This document shows positions 15,008-22,560 of a stretch of DNA of 22,586 bases, piece by piece; position 1 is the first letter of the stretch, and the number at the start of each line of letters is the position of its first letter. A program made the translations under genes and the position numbers. The stretch is from contig CAZTLW010000024.1 of the NCBI GenBank assembly GCA_964614585.1, positions 1 through 22,586 on the forward strand, given 5' to 3'. The DNA comes from JAHEFX01 sp964614585 (lineage in GTDB: Bacteria; Actinomycetota; Acidimicrobiia; Spongiisociales; JAENVV01). The notes below the pieces were generated by a model. The model was not told the origin of the DNA. It did not search any database and worked only from the letters and a program-made list of their open reading frames with translations.

Positions 15008-16314
15008 TCGAGGGGCAGGTTCCGACGGGGTTTGGGGATCGGCACCGTCTGGAACTCCACCCGGGTGCCCCGCCCCGGCGAGAACCGGTAGCGGGGCAGG
15101 ACCTGGGTGAGGATCGCCTTCGCCATGAGCTGGGCGAAGTGGTTGCCCAGACAGGTGTGGGCCCCACCGGCGAAGGGCACGTAGACGTGGGAGTGCTGCT
15201 TGTGCTCGGCCCGTTCGTCGGAGAATCGCTCGGGGTCGAAGTCGTGGGGGTTGGTCCACCACTCGGGGTCCCGGTGGATGAGCATCGAGGCAACCGTGAT
15301 CCCGGCGTCCGCCGGCACCCGCCAGCCGTCGACCTCGGTGTCGGCGACCGCCACCCGGGGGCTGAAGGGCACCGGCGGCACCAGGCGGTTGGCCTCCTTG
15401 AAGACCCAGTCGACCTGGGTGAGCCGCTTGGACCCCTCGAACGAGAGCGCCGCCTCGTCGAGGTCCCGCACCTCGTCGCGCAGTCGCTCCTGCCACACGG
15501 GCTGGCGCGCCATCTCCCACATCATCACCGACAGGGTCGACGTGGTCGTGTCGTGGGCGGCGAGCAGTAGGAAGATCATGTGATCGACGATCTCGTCGTC
15601 GGTGAGGGTGTTGCCGTCCTCGTCGGTGGCGTGGCAGAGCCGGCTGAAGAGATCCTGTCGCTCGGGGGCGGCCCGCAGCGCGGGGACCCGGGAGCCGAAG
15701 TACTCGACGAGTTGACGACGGCCCTCGAGCCCCCGGTGATAGGTCGTGCCGGGCCAGTCCTTGCGGACCGGTGTGATGGCGGCGGTGACGGCATCCATGA
15801 ACGCCTGGTTCAGGGCGTCGGCCTCGTCCCCGAGCGGCGCCCCGATGAACGCCTCGGCGGCGATGTCGAGCGCCAGCGACTTGACCGAGCGGTAGAAGTC
15901 CATGGTGCCGAGCTCGCCCCACTCGGCGACCCGGCGTTCGATCACCGGGTTCATGAGGTCCATGTAGCCGATGAGGGCGTCCTTGCGGAACGCCGCCTGC
16001 ATGATCCGCCGGTGGAACCGGTGGTCGTCCCAGTCCCGGAGCATGAGCCCTCGCCGAAAGAGGACGCCGATGGTCGGCTTCCAACCCAACTCGGACGAGA
16101 AGACCTGGTCCCGATCCAGGAAGACGGTCCTGGCGGCATCGGGTGTGGCGAAGACGATCCCCGGGTCGCCGAGGATCTTGACCTTGAACACCCGCCCGTG
16201 ACGCGATCGCAATTCGAGCATGAGCCGCTGGGCGTCGCGGACGAAGGCAAGCGTGTGACCGACCCCCGGGAGGCCGAGGTCCCCGGGGACGTGCGGGAAC
16301 GGGTCCGTAGCCAT
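15008..16314 (-). CDS. Cytochrome P450, 3' end lost in the assembly gap
   Basis: Heme monooxygenase; the substrate cannot be read from sequence. About 435 residues are visible from ATG 16312-16314 and only a short C-terminal tail should be missing. Motifs: C-helix DWDDHRFHRRIMQAAF, I-helix FLLLAAHDTTTST with the acid-Thr pair, K-helix ExxR in FKEANRL, the meander FDPERFSDERAEHKQH and the heme loop VPFAGGAHTCLGNHFA with the Cys ligand. There is no membrane anchor, so it is soluble. No ferredoxin or reductase is adjacent, so electrons must come from elsewhere. A TAACTT box 7 nt upstream supports the ATG over a TTG at 16353. The stop codon is not visible. Confidence 0.95.
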
Positions 16315-16321
16315 GGTGGCC

Positions 16322-16327
16322 AAGTTA
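16322..16327 (-). promoter_or_regulatory. Leaderless -10 of the P450 gene
   Basis: Minus-strand TAACTT, 7-nt spacer to the ATG at 16314. Array D lies about 30 bp further upstream. Confidence 0.5.
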
Positions 16328-16356
16328 GCCGCTGAAGTTGAGCGGATACTCAAGAA

Positions 16357-16394
16357 GAAGTACCGAGTACCAAGTACTCAGTACTCGGTACTTC
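16357..16394. repeat. Heptamer array D (5 units) forming a 14-bp palindrome
   Basis: Units AGTACCG, AGTACCA, AGTACTC, AGTACTC and GGTACTT occupy 16359-16393. Because the units change strand sense in mid-array, GAAGTACCGAGTAC (16357-16370) is a perfect inverted repeat of GTACTCGGTACTTC (16381-16394) around a 10-nt loop. It lies 3 nt beyond the lysE-like stop and upstream of the P450 promoter on the same strand, so it could act as a terminator for the sucCD-lysE unit. No GCA-loop hairpin adjoins it. Confidence 0.8.
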
Positions 16395-16397
16395 CCC

Positions 16398-16985
16398 TCA
16401 CACCCGTCCCGTGGCTCCCGCCACCACCAGCCAGATGCCGACACCGGCCATGAGGATCGCCGAGGCGATGACCGTGCGGCGCAACCAGCGAACACTCAGC
16501 ATGGTGCCTGCGAGGCCCACGCCGATGGCGAAGGCCAGCTTGACGCCGACCAGGCCGGCGTAGAACACGGCCAGCCAGCCCACCCCGGCCAGGGCACCGT
16601 CGTCGAAGGCCGCCGAGAGCAGCGGGGCGCCGGCTCCGAGCCAGAAGATCCACGGGTTCGGGTTCAGGAGGTTGGTGGCAGCTCCCCGGAGGTAGTCGGT
16701 GGTCGGGACCGGGGCCGGACGGGAGGGCGCCGGGCGGAGCGACCACGCCGCCATCGCCATGAGCGCCAGACCGCCCACGACCGCGAGGGCCCGGGCGAAC
16801 CAGTCGGGCATGGTGGCCGCCAACAGCAACGAGGCCGCGACGGGCAGCAGGTCCGACAGGAGCGGCGCCACGGCCACCCGGGACGCGGCCCGGGGACCGC
16901 GCTCGAGTGCGGTCGCCAGGATCAGCGAGTGGAGCGGACCAGGGCTGAGCCCCCCGGCCACGCCGAGGGCGAGCGCGGCGAGCAC
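16398..16985 (-). CDS. LysE/RhtB-family exporter
   Basis: Integral membrane protein of the LysE superfamily, whose known members export amino acids or other small solutes. 195 aa with about six hydrophobic segments. Family marks: the first helix ALALGVAGGLSPGPLHSLI and the conserved NLLNPNPWIFWLGAG segment before the third or fourth helix. The substrate is unknown. The start is uncertain: GTG at 16985 gives the canonical N-terminus 16 nt after the sucD stop, while an in-frame ATG at 17030 inside sucD would add 15 residues. Position suggests it is the last gene of the mutase-subunit/sucC/sucD unit, but no functional link is known. Confidence 0.86.
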   Translation of the reverse strand: MLAALALGVAGGLSPGPLHSLILATALERGPRAASRVAVAPLLSDLLPVAASLLLAATMPDWFARALAVVGGLALMAMAAWSLRPAPSRPAPVPTTDYLRGAATNLLNPNPWIFWLGAGAPLLSAAFDDGALAGVGWLAVFYAGLVGVKLAFAIGVGLAGTMLSVRWLRRTVIASAILMAGVGIWLVVAGATGRV

Positions 16986-17001
16986 CCCGGTCCCCGGCCG
17001 C

Positions 17002-17940
17002 TCAGCCGATCCCGGCCCGGCCGAGGGCATCGAGCATCGCCGAGCCCATGTCGGTGGGGGTGGGAGCGATGACGACCCCGGCAGCCTCGAGGGCGGCGAT
17101 CTTGTCTGCGGCGGTGCCCTTGCCGCCGGAGATGATCGCCCCGGCATGGCCCATCCGCTTGCCGGGGGGCGCCGTGGTCCCGGCGATGAAGCCGGCGACC
17201 GGCTTGGTCATGTGCTCGGTGATCCACTCGGCGGCCTCCTCCTCGGCCGAGCCACCGATCTCACCGATCATGATGACCCCCTCGGTCGCCGGGTCCTCGT
17301 TGAAGAGGGACAGGCAGTCGATGAAGTTCGTGCCATTGACGGGGTCGCCGCCGATCCCGATCGCCGTCGTCTGGCCGAGCCCGTTCTGGGTGAGTTGGTG
17401 GACCGCCTCGTAGGTGAGGGTGCCCGACCGGCTCACGACGCCGATGCGCCCCGGCTCGTGGATGTAGCCGGGCATGATGCCGATCCGGCACTCCCGGGGG
17501 GTGATGACGCCCGGGCAGTTCGGGCCGAGGAGGCGCACCGGCTTGTCTGCGAGATAGCGCTTCGCCACGACCATGTCGTTGACGGGGATGCCCTCGGTGA
17601 TGCAGACGATGAGCTCGATGCCGGCTTCGGCCGCCTCCATGATGGCGTCGGCGGCGAACGGGGGCGGGACGAACACGACGCTGGCATTGGCGTCGGTGGC
17701 CGCCTTCGCCTCGGCGACGGTGCCGAAGACCGGGACCTCGACGTCGTACGTGTCGGGCCGGCCGGGGACGCCCGAGTGGTCGGTCTCCCCGGAGAACGAC
17801 AGCGTGGTGCCGGCCCGCGACGGGTGGACGCCGGCCACGACGTCGGTCCCGTAGGCGATCGACTTGTCGGCGTGGAACCGGCCGGTGTTGCCCATCCCCT
17901 GCACGAGGAGGCGGGTGTCGGTGTCGACGAGGACGCTCAT
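17002..17940 (-). CDS. sucD: Succinate-CoA ligase, alpha subunit
   Basis: Alpha subunit of succinyl-CoA synthetase (succinyl-CoA + NDP + Pi = succinate + CoA + NTP). 312 aa, against 289 in E. coli. The active-site phosphohistidine is in GKRMGHAGAIISGGKGTA. VCITEGIP, LLGPNCPGVITP, VVSRSGTLTYEAV, GIGGDPVNGTNFID and MIGEIGGSAEEEAAE are conserved. Two departures: the N-terminal CoA-binding loop reads QGMGNTGRFH where E. coli has QGFTGSQGTFH, and about 20 extra residues (around 45-68, LSFSGETDHSGVPGRPDTYD) precede VPVFGTV. The ATG overlaps the sucC stop by 4 nt. Identity is firm; the effect of the changes is unknown. Confidence 0.95.
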   Translation of the reverse strand: MSVLVDTDTRLLVQGMGNTGRFHADKSIAYGTDVVAGVHPSRAGTTLSFSGETDHSGVPGRPDTYDVEVPVFGTVAEAKAATDANASVVFVPPPFAADAIMEAAEAGIELIVCITEGIPVNDMVVAKRYLADKPVRLLGPNCPGVITPRECRIGIMPGYIHEPGRIGVVSRSGTLTYEAVHQLTQNGLGQTTAIGIGGDPVNGTNFIDCLSLFNEDPATEGVIMIGEIGGSAEEEAAEWITEHMTKPVAGFIAGTTAPPGKRMGHAGAIISGGKGTAADKIAALEAAGVVIAPTPTDMGSAMLDALGRAGIG

Positions 17941-19160
17941 CGGGTCAACTCCACGATCTTCTGGGCGCCGTCCTTCATGTCCGACGCGCTGACGAGATTC
18001 AGTCCGGACTCGTCGAGGATCTGCTTGCCGAGCTCGACGTTGGTCCCTTCGAGGCGGACCACCAGTGGGACGGTGAGCCCGACCTCCTGCACGGCCTGGA
18101 CCACGCCGGTGGCGATCGTGTCGCACCGCATGATCCCGCCGAAGATGTTCACGAAGATGCCCTTCACCTTCGGGTCGCGGGTGATGATCTTGAAGGCGGC
18201 GGTGACCTTCTCGGCGGTGGCCCCACCGCCCACGTCGAGGAAGTTGGCCGGCTCCCCGCCGACGAACTTGATGACGTCCATCGTCGCCATGGCGAGGCCG
18301 GCCCCGTTCACCATGCAGCCGATGTCGCCGTCGAGGGAGATGAACGAGAGGCCGTGCTCGGAGGCCTCGAGCTCGGCGGGGTCCTCCTCCGACTCGTCCC
18401 GCATCGCCACGACGTCGGGGTGGCGGTAGAGGGCGTTGGCGTCGAAGCCCATCTTCATGTCGAGGGCCATGACGTCGCCGCCGGTGGTGACCACGAGCGG
18501 GTTGATCTCGATGAGGTCGGTGTCGAGATCCACCGCCGCGGTGGTGAGGGCGGTCATGAACTCGACGGCGTTGGCGGCGGCGTCGCCCTCGAGGCCGAGC
18601 CCGGCGGCGAGGCGGGTGGCCTGGAAACCGAGCAGGCCGACGGCCGGGTCGATGACCTCCCGGAGGATCCTCTCGGGGGTCTCGGCGGCCACCTCCTCGA
18701 TCTCGGTACCGCCCTCGACCGACGCCATGACGACGTGCCGGGAGACCGACCGATCCAGGAGGACGGACAGGTAGAGCTCCCGGTCGATGTCGATGCCCTG
18801 CTCGATGTAGAGCCGGTTGACCTGCTTGCCCTCCGGCCCGGTCTGGATCGTGACGAGGGTGGAGCCGAGCATCCGCTCGGCGAGGGCGGCCACGGCCGCC
18901 TCGGTGGCCTCGACACCGCCGTCGATGCCATCGGTCACGACCGTGACACCACCGAGGTCGGGGTGTTCGACGAAGCGACCCTTGCCGCGGCCGCCCGCAT
19001 GGATCTGGCTCTTCACCACGACGACGGGGTTCCCGCTGGCCTCGACGAGGGGCCGGACGGCCGCCCGGGCCTCGGTGACCGTGGTGACCATGGTGCCGGC
19101 GGGCACCGCGATGCCGCGGGCACCCATCAACTCCTTGGCCTGGTACTCGTGGATCTTCAT
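17937..19160 (-). CDS. sucC: Succinate-CoA ligase, beta subunit (ATP-grasp)
   Basis: Nucleotide- and succinate-binding subunit that pairs with SucD in the TCA cycle. 407 aa. The MKIHEYQAKELMGARGIAVP start is canonical. VVVKSQIHAGGRGKG is the ATP-grasp nucleotide loop, and LIEINPLVVT, GDIGCMVNGAGLAMATMD, ANFLDVGGGA and VNIFGGIMRCDTIA are conserved. ADP or GDP preference is not read with confidence. The ATG at 19158-19160 has a GGAG Shine-Dalgarno 6 nt upstream. It follows the B12-binding subunit gene by 58 nt and overlaps sucD by 4 nt. Confidence 0.96.
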   Translation of the reverse strand: MKIHEYQAKELMGARGIAVPAGTMVTTVTEARAAVRPLVEASGNPVVVVKSQIHAGGRGKGRFVEHPDLGGVTVVTDGIDGGVEATEAAVAALAERMLGSTLVTIQTGPEGKQVNRLYIEQGIDIDRELYLSVLLDRSVSRHVVMASVEGGTEIEEVAAETPERILREVIDPAVGLLGFQATRLAAGLGLEGDAAANAVEFMTALTTAAVDLDTDLIEINPLVVTTGGDVMALDMKMGFDANALYRHPDVVAMRDESEEDPAELEASEHGLSFISLDGDIGCMVNGAGLAMATMDVIKFVGGEPANFLDVGGGATAEKVTAAFKIITRDPKVKGIFVNIFGGIMRCDTIATGVVQAVQEVGLTVPLVVRLEGTNVELGKQILDESGLNLVSASDMKDGAQKIVELTR

Positions 19161-19218
19161 GGTGTCTCCGTCGTCGGGGCGGTCGTCGGTGGGATCGTCG
19201 GGACCGGCAGGTCGGGTC

Positions 19219-19614
19219 TCATCGGTGCTGGGGCACGTGCTCGCTGACCCAGGTCGTGATCTCGGACAGGGGCGTGCCCGGCGTGAATACCGCCGACAGG
19301 CCCGCTGCCTCGAGGCCGGGGATGTCGTCTTGGGGGATGATGCCGCCCCCGAAGACGGGGACGTCACCCATCCCGCGCTCGCGGAGCAACTCGACGACGC
19401 GGGGGAACAGGGTGTTGTGGGCCCCCGACAGCACCGAGAGACCCACCGCGTCGACGTCCTCCTGGGAGGCGGCCTCGACGATCTGGGCCGGGGTCTGGTG
19501 GAGGCCCGTGTAGATCACCTCGTGGCCGGCGTCCCGGAGCGCCCGGGCGACCACCTTGGCCCCCCGGTCGTGGCCGTCCAACCCGGGCTTGGCGATGAGA
19601 ATCCGACACGGCAT
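19219..19614 (-). CDS. Stand-alone cobalamin-binding subunit of an acyl-CoA mutase (methylmalonyl-CoA mutase C-terminal type)
   Basis: 131 aa, a single B12-binding Rossmann domain. The base-off/His-on motif DxHxxG is present as Asp13-x-His15-x-x-Gly18 in KPGLDGHDRGAK, with His15 the expected cobalt ligand. The partner motifs SxL (Ser60-x-Leu62 in LSVLSGAH) and GG (FGGGIIPQDD) follow. Separate small subunits like this occur in isobutyryl-CoA, 2-hydroxyisobutyryl-CoA and archaeal-type methylmalonyl-CoA mutases. The large catalytic subunit is not in this window, so the acyl-CoA substrate is unknown. The adjacent sucCD fits a mutase that yields succinyl-CoA. A TACTCT box overlapping heptamer array E1 lies 9 nt upstream of the ATG. 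Confidence 0.93.
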   Translation of the reverse strand: MPCRILIAKPGLDGHDRGAKVVARALRDAGHEVIYTGLHQTPAQIVEAASQEDVDAVGLSVLSGAHNTLFPRVVELLRERGMGDVPVFGGGIIPQDDIPGLEAAGLSAVFTPGTPLSEITTWVSEHVPQHR

Positions 19615-19623
19615 CGGCCGAGG

Positions 19624-19629
19624 AGAGTA
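19624..19629 (-). promoter_or_regulatory. Possible -10 of the mutase-subunit/sucCD unit, inside array E1
   Basis: Minus-strand TACTCT, 9-nt spacer to the ATG at 19614, built from the terminal unit of array E1. Confidence 0.35.
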
Positions 19630-19655
19630 CTCAGTATCGAGTACCGAGTACCGAG
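19626..19655 (-). repeat. Heptamer array E1 (4 units)
   Basis: Plus-strand units AGTACTC, AGTATCG, AGTACCG and AGTACCG plus a partial unit, in 7-bp phase. One unit has a T for the second C of GTAC. GTACTC and GAGTAC inside it (19627-19644) form a 6-bp inverted repeat. Confidence 0.75.
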
Positions 19656-19674
19656 ACGACCGTCATCCGACACG

Positions 19675-19711
19675 ACGGAGCCCGGGCCGACCGGCCCGGG
19701 CTCCGTTTCTC
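19675..19711 (+). terminator. Strong rho-independent-type terminator hairpin
   Basis: A 14-bp perfect stem, ACGGAGCCCGGGCC (19675-19688) against GGCCCGGGCTCCGT (19693-19706), loop GACC, followed by TTTCT on the plus strand. Both flanking genes run on the minus strand, where the downstream T tract is weak. It most likely ends the SHOCT-protein transcript before the mutase-subunit promoter. It is flanked by arrays E1 and E2. Confidence 0.7.
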
Positions 19712-19739
19712 GGTACTCAGTACGTGGTACGAAGTACTG
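19712..19739 (+). repeat. Heptamer array E2 (4 degenerate units)
   Basis: Units GGTACTC, AGTACGT, GGTACGA and AGTACTG in strict 7-bp phase. All four keep GTAC; the flanking bases vary more than in the other arrays. Confidence 0.75.
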
Positions 19740-19756
19740 CCTGAGCCCCGCTCAGG
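19740..19756. terminator. Small hairpin over the SHOCT-protein stop codon
   Basis: Perfect 7-bp stem CCTGAGC / GCTCAGG with loop CCC, directly after array E2 and overlapping the stop codon (19752-19754). Confidence 0.35.
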
Positions 19757-20135
19757 CGAGCGCCTTCGACTTCAGGGCGTCGAACTCCTCCTGGGAGATG
19801 GCGCCCGAGTCGAGCAGCTCCTTGGCCTTGGCGATCTGGTCGGCCGGGCCGCCGCCACCGCCGGCGGCCTCCTGGATGTACGAGTCCATCGCCTGCTTCT
19901 GGGCCTGGGCCGCGGCCACCTGGCGCTTGCCCATGTCGTTGCCGTGGACGATCAGGTACACGAGCATCCCGAGCAGTGGCAGGACGAAGATGAACAACAC
20001 CCAGACAGCCTTCCCGAAGCCCGAGATCTCGCTGCGGAAGAGGTCCGAGAAGATCTGGAACAGGGCCATCAGGTAGACGACCCAGAACAGAATGACCAAG
20101 GTGAACCAGACCAGTTCCCAGATGGTATCGAGCAT
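19752..20135 (-). CDS. Small membrane protein with PLDc_N-like and SHOCT domains
   Basis: 127 aa. The N-terminal part has two hydrophobic helices (about residues 6-28 and 43-63) separated by FRSEISGFGKAVWVLFIFVLP, the pattern of PLDc_N-type two-TM domains. A Gln/Ala-rich helix and a Gly-rich hinge (GGGGG) follow. The last 30 residues (DQIAKAKELLDSGAISQEEFDALKSKALA) are a SHOCT domain, a short oligomerisation or anchoring motif. Such proteins are common in actinobacteria and of unknown function. The ATG at 20133-20135 has a near-perfect AGGAGGG Shine-Dalgarno 8 nt upstream, unlike the leaderless genes around it. A TACCCT box further upstream may be its -10. Confidence 0.9.
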   Translation of the reverse strand: MLDTIWELVWFTLVILFWVVYLMALFQIFSDLFRSEISGFGKAVWVLFIFVLPLLGMLVYLIVHGNDMGKRQVAAAQAQKQAMDSYIQEAAGGGGGPADQIAKAKELLDSGAISQEEFDALKSKALA

Positions 20136-20250
20136 GCGGTAATCCCTCCTAGACGAATGGAGCGGGCACAGGGTACCGTCACACGGTCCGCTGCGATCGT
20201 CACGGCCGGGTTTTCATCCCATCGGGGTGACGGCGAGTCGAGTCCTGGCC

Positions 20251-22548
20251 TCAGGCGCGCTGCAGCGGTGCCCACGCCAGCAGCAGCCGCTTCTGGCCGT
20301 GGTCCTCGAACAGGACCAGTGCCTCCGCCTTCTCACCCCGGCCCACGACCTCCCGGACCACGCCGGGCCCCCACTTGGCATGCACGACCCGCTCCCCCGG
20401 CTCGACATCGGTGGCCTCGCCGACCGGGGTCCGCTCGTCGGCGGTGACCGTCTTCGGGGGGAGCGGCGCCGACCACGACGACCCCGACGCCCTGGCCCGG
20501 CGGCGCTCGAACGTCGACACCCGCCGACGCCGGCCGTGCTCCTCCACGAGCTCGGCGGGCACCTCGGCGAGGAACCGGCTCACCGGGTTGTAGTTGCGGC
20601 CACCCCACAGCATCCGGCTGGTGGCATTGGTCAGGTAGAGGCGTCGCTCCGCCCGGGTGATGCCGACGTAGCAGAGGCGCCGCTCCTCCTCGAGCTCGGC
20701 GGGGTCGCCCAACGACCGCATGTGGGGGAAGACCCCGTCCTCCATGCCGACGATGAACACGACCGGGTACTCGAGACCCTTGGCGTTGTGGATCGTCATC
20801 ACCGTGACCTGACCCGACGTCCCGGCGAGGTCGTCCACCTCGGCGACCAGCGACACCCCTTCGAGGAAGTGTCGGAGCCGATCGAGGCCGTCGAGCTCCG
20901 ACCACTCGACGTCGTCGACGACCGCGCCCTCCATCGACTCGGCGAACTCGGCGACGACACCGGCCAGTTCCCGGAGGTTCTCCCCCCGGCCGAGCGCCTC
21001 GACGGTGCCATCGGCCTCGACCTCGGCCAGCAGGCCGACGTCGGCGAGGACGGCGTCGACCGCCGCCGCCGGCCCATCCGCGGCGGCGGTGGCGGCCAGA
21101 CCGTCGAGGGCGGCCACGAACGAGGCCACGGCCCGGCGGGCCCGGGGCGTGAGCGCCTCGACCTCGTCGGCCCGTCGAATGGCGTCGCCGAACGAGATGC
21201 CGTGGGCGGCGGCGAACCGGTCGAGGTGGGCGACGCTGGTGGCACCGATCGAGCGGCGAGGTACGTTGATGACCCGCTTGAGGGCGACCTGGTCGTCGGG
21301 GTTGACGACCGCCCGGAGGTAGGCGGTGGCGTCCTTGACCTCCTTGCGGTCGTAGAACTTCACGCCGCCGATCACCTTGTACGGGATCCCCCGACGGTTG
21401 AAGACCTCTTCGATGACCCGGGACTGGGCGTTGGTCCGGTAGAACACGGCCAGCTCGTCGAGGGCGAACCCCTCGGCCTGCAGCTCGACGACCCGATCGG
21501 CGACGAAGGCGGCCTCGTCGTGTTCGTCCTCACCCTCGAAGCGAACGAGCTTGGGCCCGGGGCCCCGGTCGGTCCACAGGTGCTTGGGTCGCCTCGACGC
21601 ATTCTGGGCGATGACGGCGTTGGCGGCCGAGAGGATGTTCTGGGTGGACCGATAGTTCTGGTCGAGGACCACCACCCGGGCGTCGGGGTAGTCGTTCTCG
21701 AAGTCGAGGATGTTGCGGATGTCGGCGCCCCGGAAGGCGTAGATCGACTGGTCGCTGTCGCCGACGACGCAGAGGTTCCGGTGGTGGGCGGCGAGGATCG
21801 CGACCAACCGGTACTGGGCGTGGTTGGTGTCCTGGTACTCGTCGACGTGGATGTGGCTGAACCGGCGCTGGTAGTGCTCGGCGACCTCGGGAAAGGCGGT
21901 GAACAACTCGACCGTCACCATGAGCAGGTCGTCGAAGTCCATGGCCGATGCCTCGACGAGGCGCTGTTGGTAGAGGCGGTAGACATCGGCGATCTGTTCA
22001 TGGAAGAACCCGGTGCCCGAGGCGGCGAACGACTCGTAGTCGATCAACTCGTTCTTGGCCGCCGAGATCTGCGCCTGGATGGAGCGGGGTGGGAACTTCT
22101 TCGAGTCGAGGTCGAGGTCGGTGAGGCACTGGGAGACGAGTCGCAGGGAGTCGGCCTGGTCGTAGATCGAGAAGCCGCCCCGATAGCCGAAGCGATGGGC
22201 CTCTCGCCGGAGGATCCGCACGCAGGCGGAGTGGAACGTCGACACCCACATCGAACGCACCGCCCCGCCCACCAGTCGCTCGACCCGCTCCCGCATCTCG
22301 TCGGCAGCCTTGTTCGTGAAGGTGATGGCGAGGATCTCCGAAGGCGCCACCCCGAGGTCGCGGATGAGATGGGCGATCCGATGGGTCAGCACGCGGGTCT
22401 TGCCCGAGCCGGCGCCGGCCACCACGAGCACGGGCCCGTCGGTGGCCGCCACCGCCTCACGCTGGGAGGGGTTGAGGCCGTCGAACAACGGCGAGTCGGC
22501 CGGGTCGCCCACCGGGGCATCCCCCAGCCCCGGGAAGAGGGAGTCCAT
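20251..22548 (-). CDS. pcrA: ATP-dependent DNA helicase of the UvrD/PcrA family
   Basis: Superfamily 1A 3'-5' helicase for nucleotide-excision repair, displacement of recombination proteins and replication restart. 765 aa. Motifs in order: Q-motif LNPSQREAV, Walker A VAGAGSGKT, Ia ITFTNKAADEM, II HVDEYQDTNHAQY, III VGDSDQSIYAFRGAD, IV LDQNYRSTQNIL, V TVMTIHNAKGLEYPVVFIVGMEDG and VI LCYVGITRAERRLYL. The C-terminal 50 residues (GERVVHAKWGPGVV to LLLAWAPL) form the Tudor-like domain that in PcrA and UvrD contacts RNA polymerase; this favours PcrA/UvrD1 over Rep or UvrD2. A TACCAT box 6 nt upstream supports the ATG. Confidence 0.96.
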   Translation of the reverse strand: MDSLFPGLGDAPVGDPADSPLFDGLNPSQREAVAATDGPVLVVAGAGSGKTRVLTHRIAHLIRDLGVAPSEILAITFTNKAADEMRERVERLVGGAVRSMWVSTFHSACVRILRREAHRFGYRGGFSIYDQADSLRLVSQCLTDLDLDSKKFPPRSIQAQISAAKNELIDYESFAASGTGFFHEQIADVYRLYQQRLVEASAMDFDDLLMVTVELFTAFPEVAEHYQRRFSHIHVDEYQDTNHAQYRLVAILAAHHRNLCVVGDSDQSIYAFRGADIRNILDFENDYPDARVVVLDQNYRSTQNILSAANAVIAQNASRRPKHLWTDRGPGPKLVRFEGEDEHDEAAFVADRVVELQAEGFALDELAVFYRTNAQSRVIEEVFNRRGIPYKVIGGVKFYDRKEVKDATAYLRAVVNPDDQVALKRVINVPRRSIGATSVAHLDRFAAAHGISFGDAIRRADEVEALTPRARRAVASFVAALDGLAATAAADGPAAAVDAVLADVGLLAEVEADGTVEALGRGENLRELAGVVAEFAESMEGAVVDDVEWSELDGLDRLRHFLEGVSLVAEVDDLAGTSGQVTVMTIHNAKGLEYPVVFIVGMEDGVFPHMRSLGDPAELEEERRLCYVGITRAERRLYLTNATSRMLWGGRNYNPVSRFLAEVPAELVEEHGRRRRVSTFERRRARASGSSWSAPLPPKTVTADERTPVGEATDVEPGERVVHAKWGPGVVREVVGRGEKAEALVLFEDHGQKRLLLAWAPLQRA

Positions 22549-22554
22549 GCGCCG

Positions 22555-22560
22555 ATGGTA
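22555..22560 (-). promoter_or_regulatory. Leaderless -10 of pcrA
   Basis: Minus-strand TACCAT, 6-nt spacer to the ATG at 22548. Confidence 0.5.

Noticed and set aside
16315..16353. N-terminally extended P450 from a TTG at 16353
   Set aside because: It would place the start upstream of the TAACTT box, and the added residues (MSIRSTSAANLAT) are not P450-like.
20136..20250. Terminator or small RNA between pcrA and the SHOCT gene
   Set aside because: I found only short, weak dyads and a possible TACCCT -10 box; nothing is strong enough to call.
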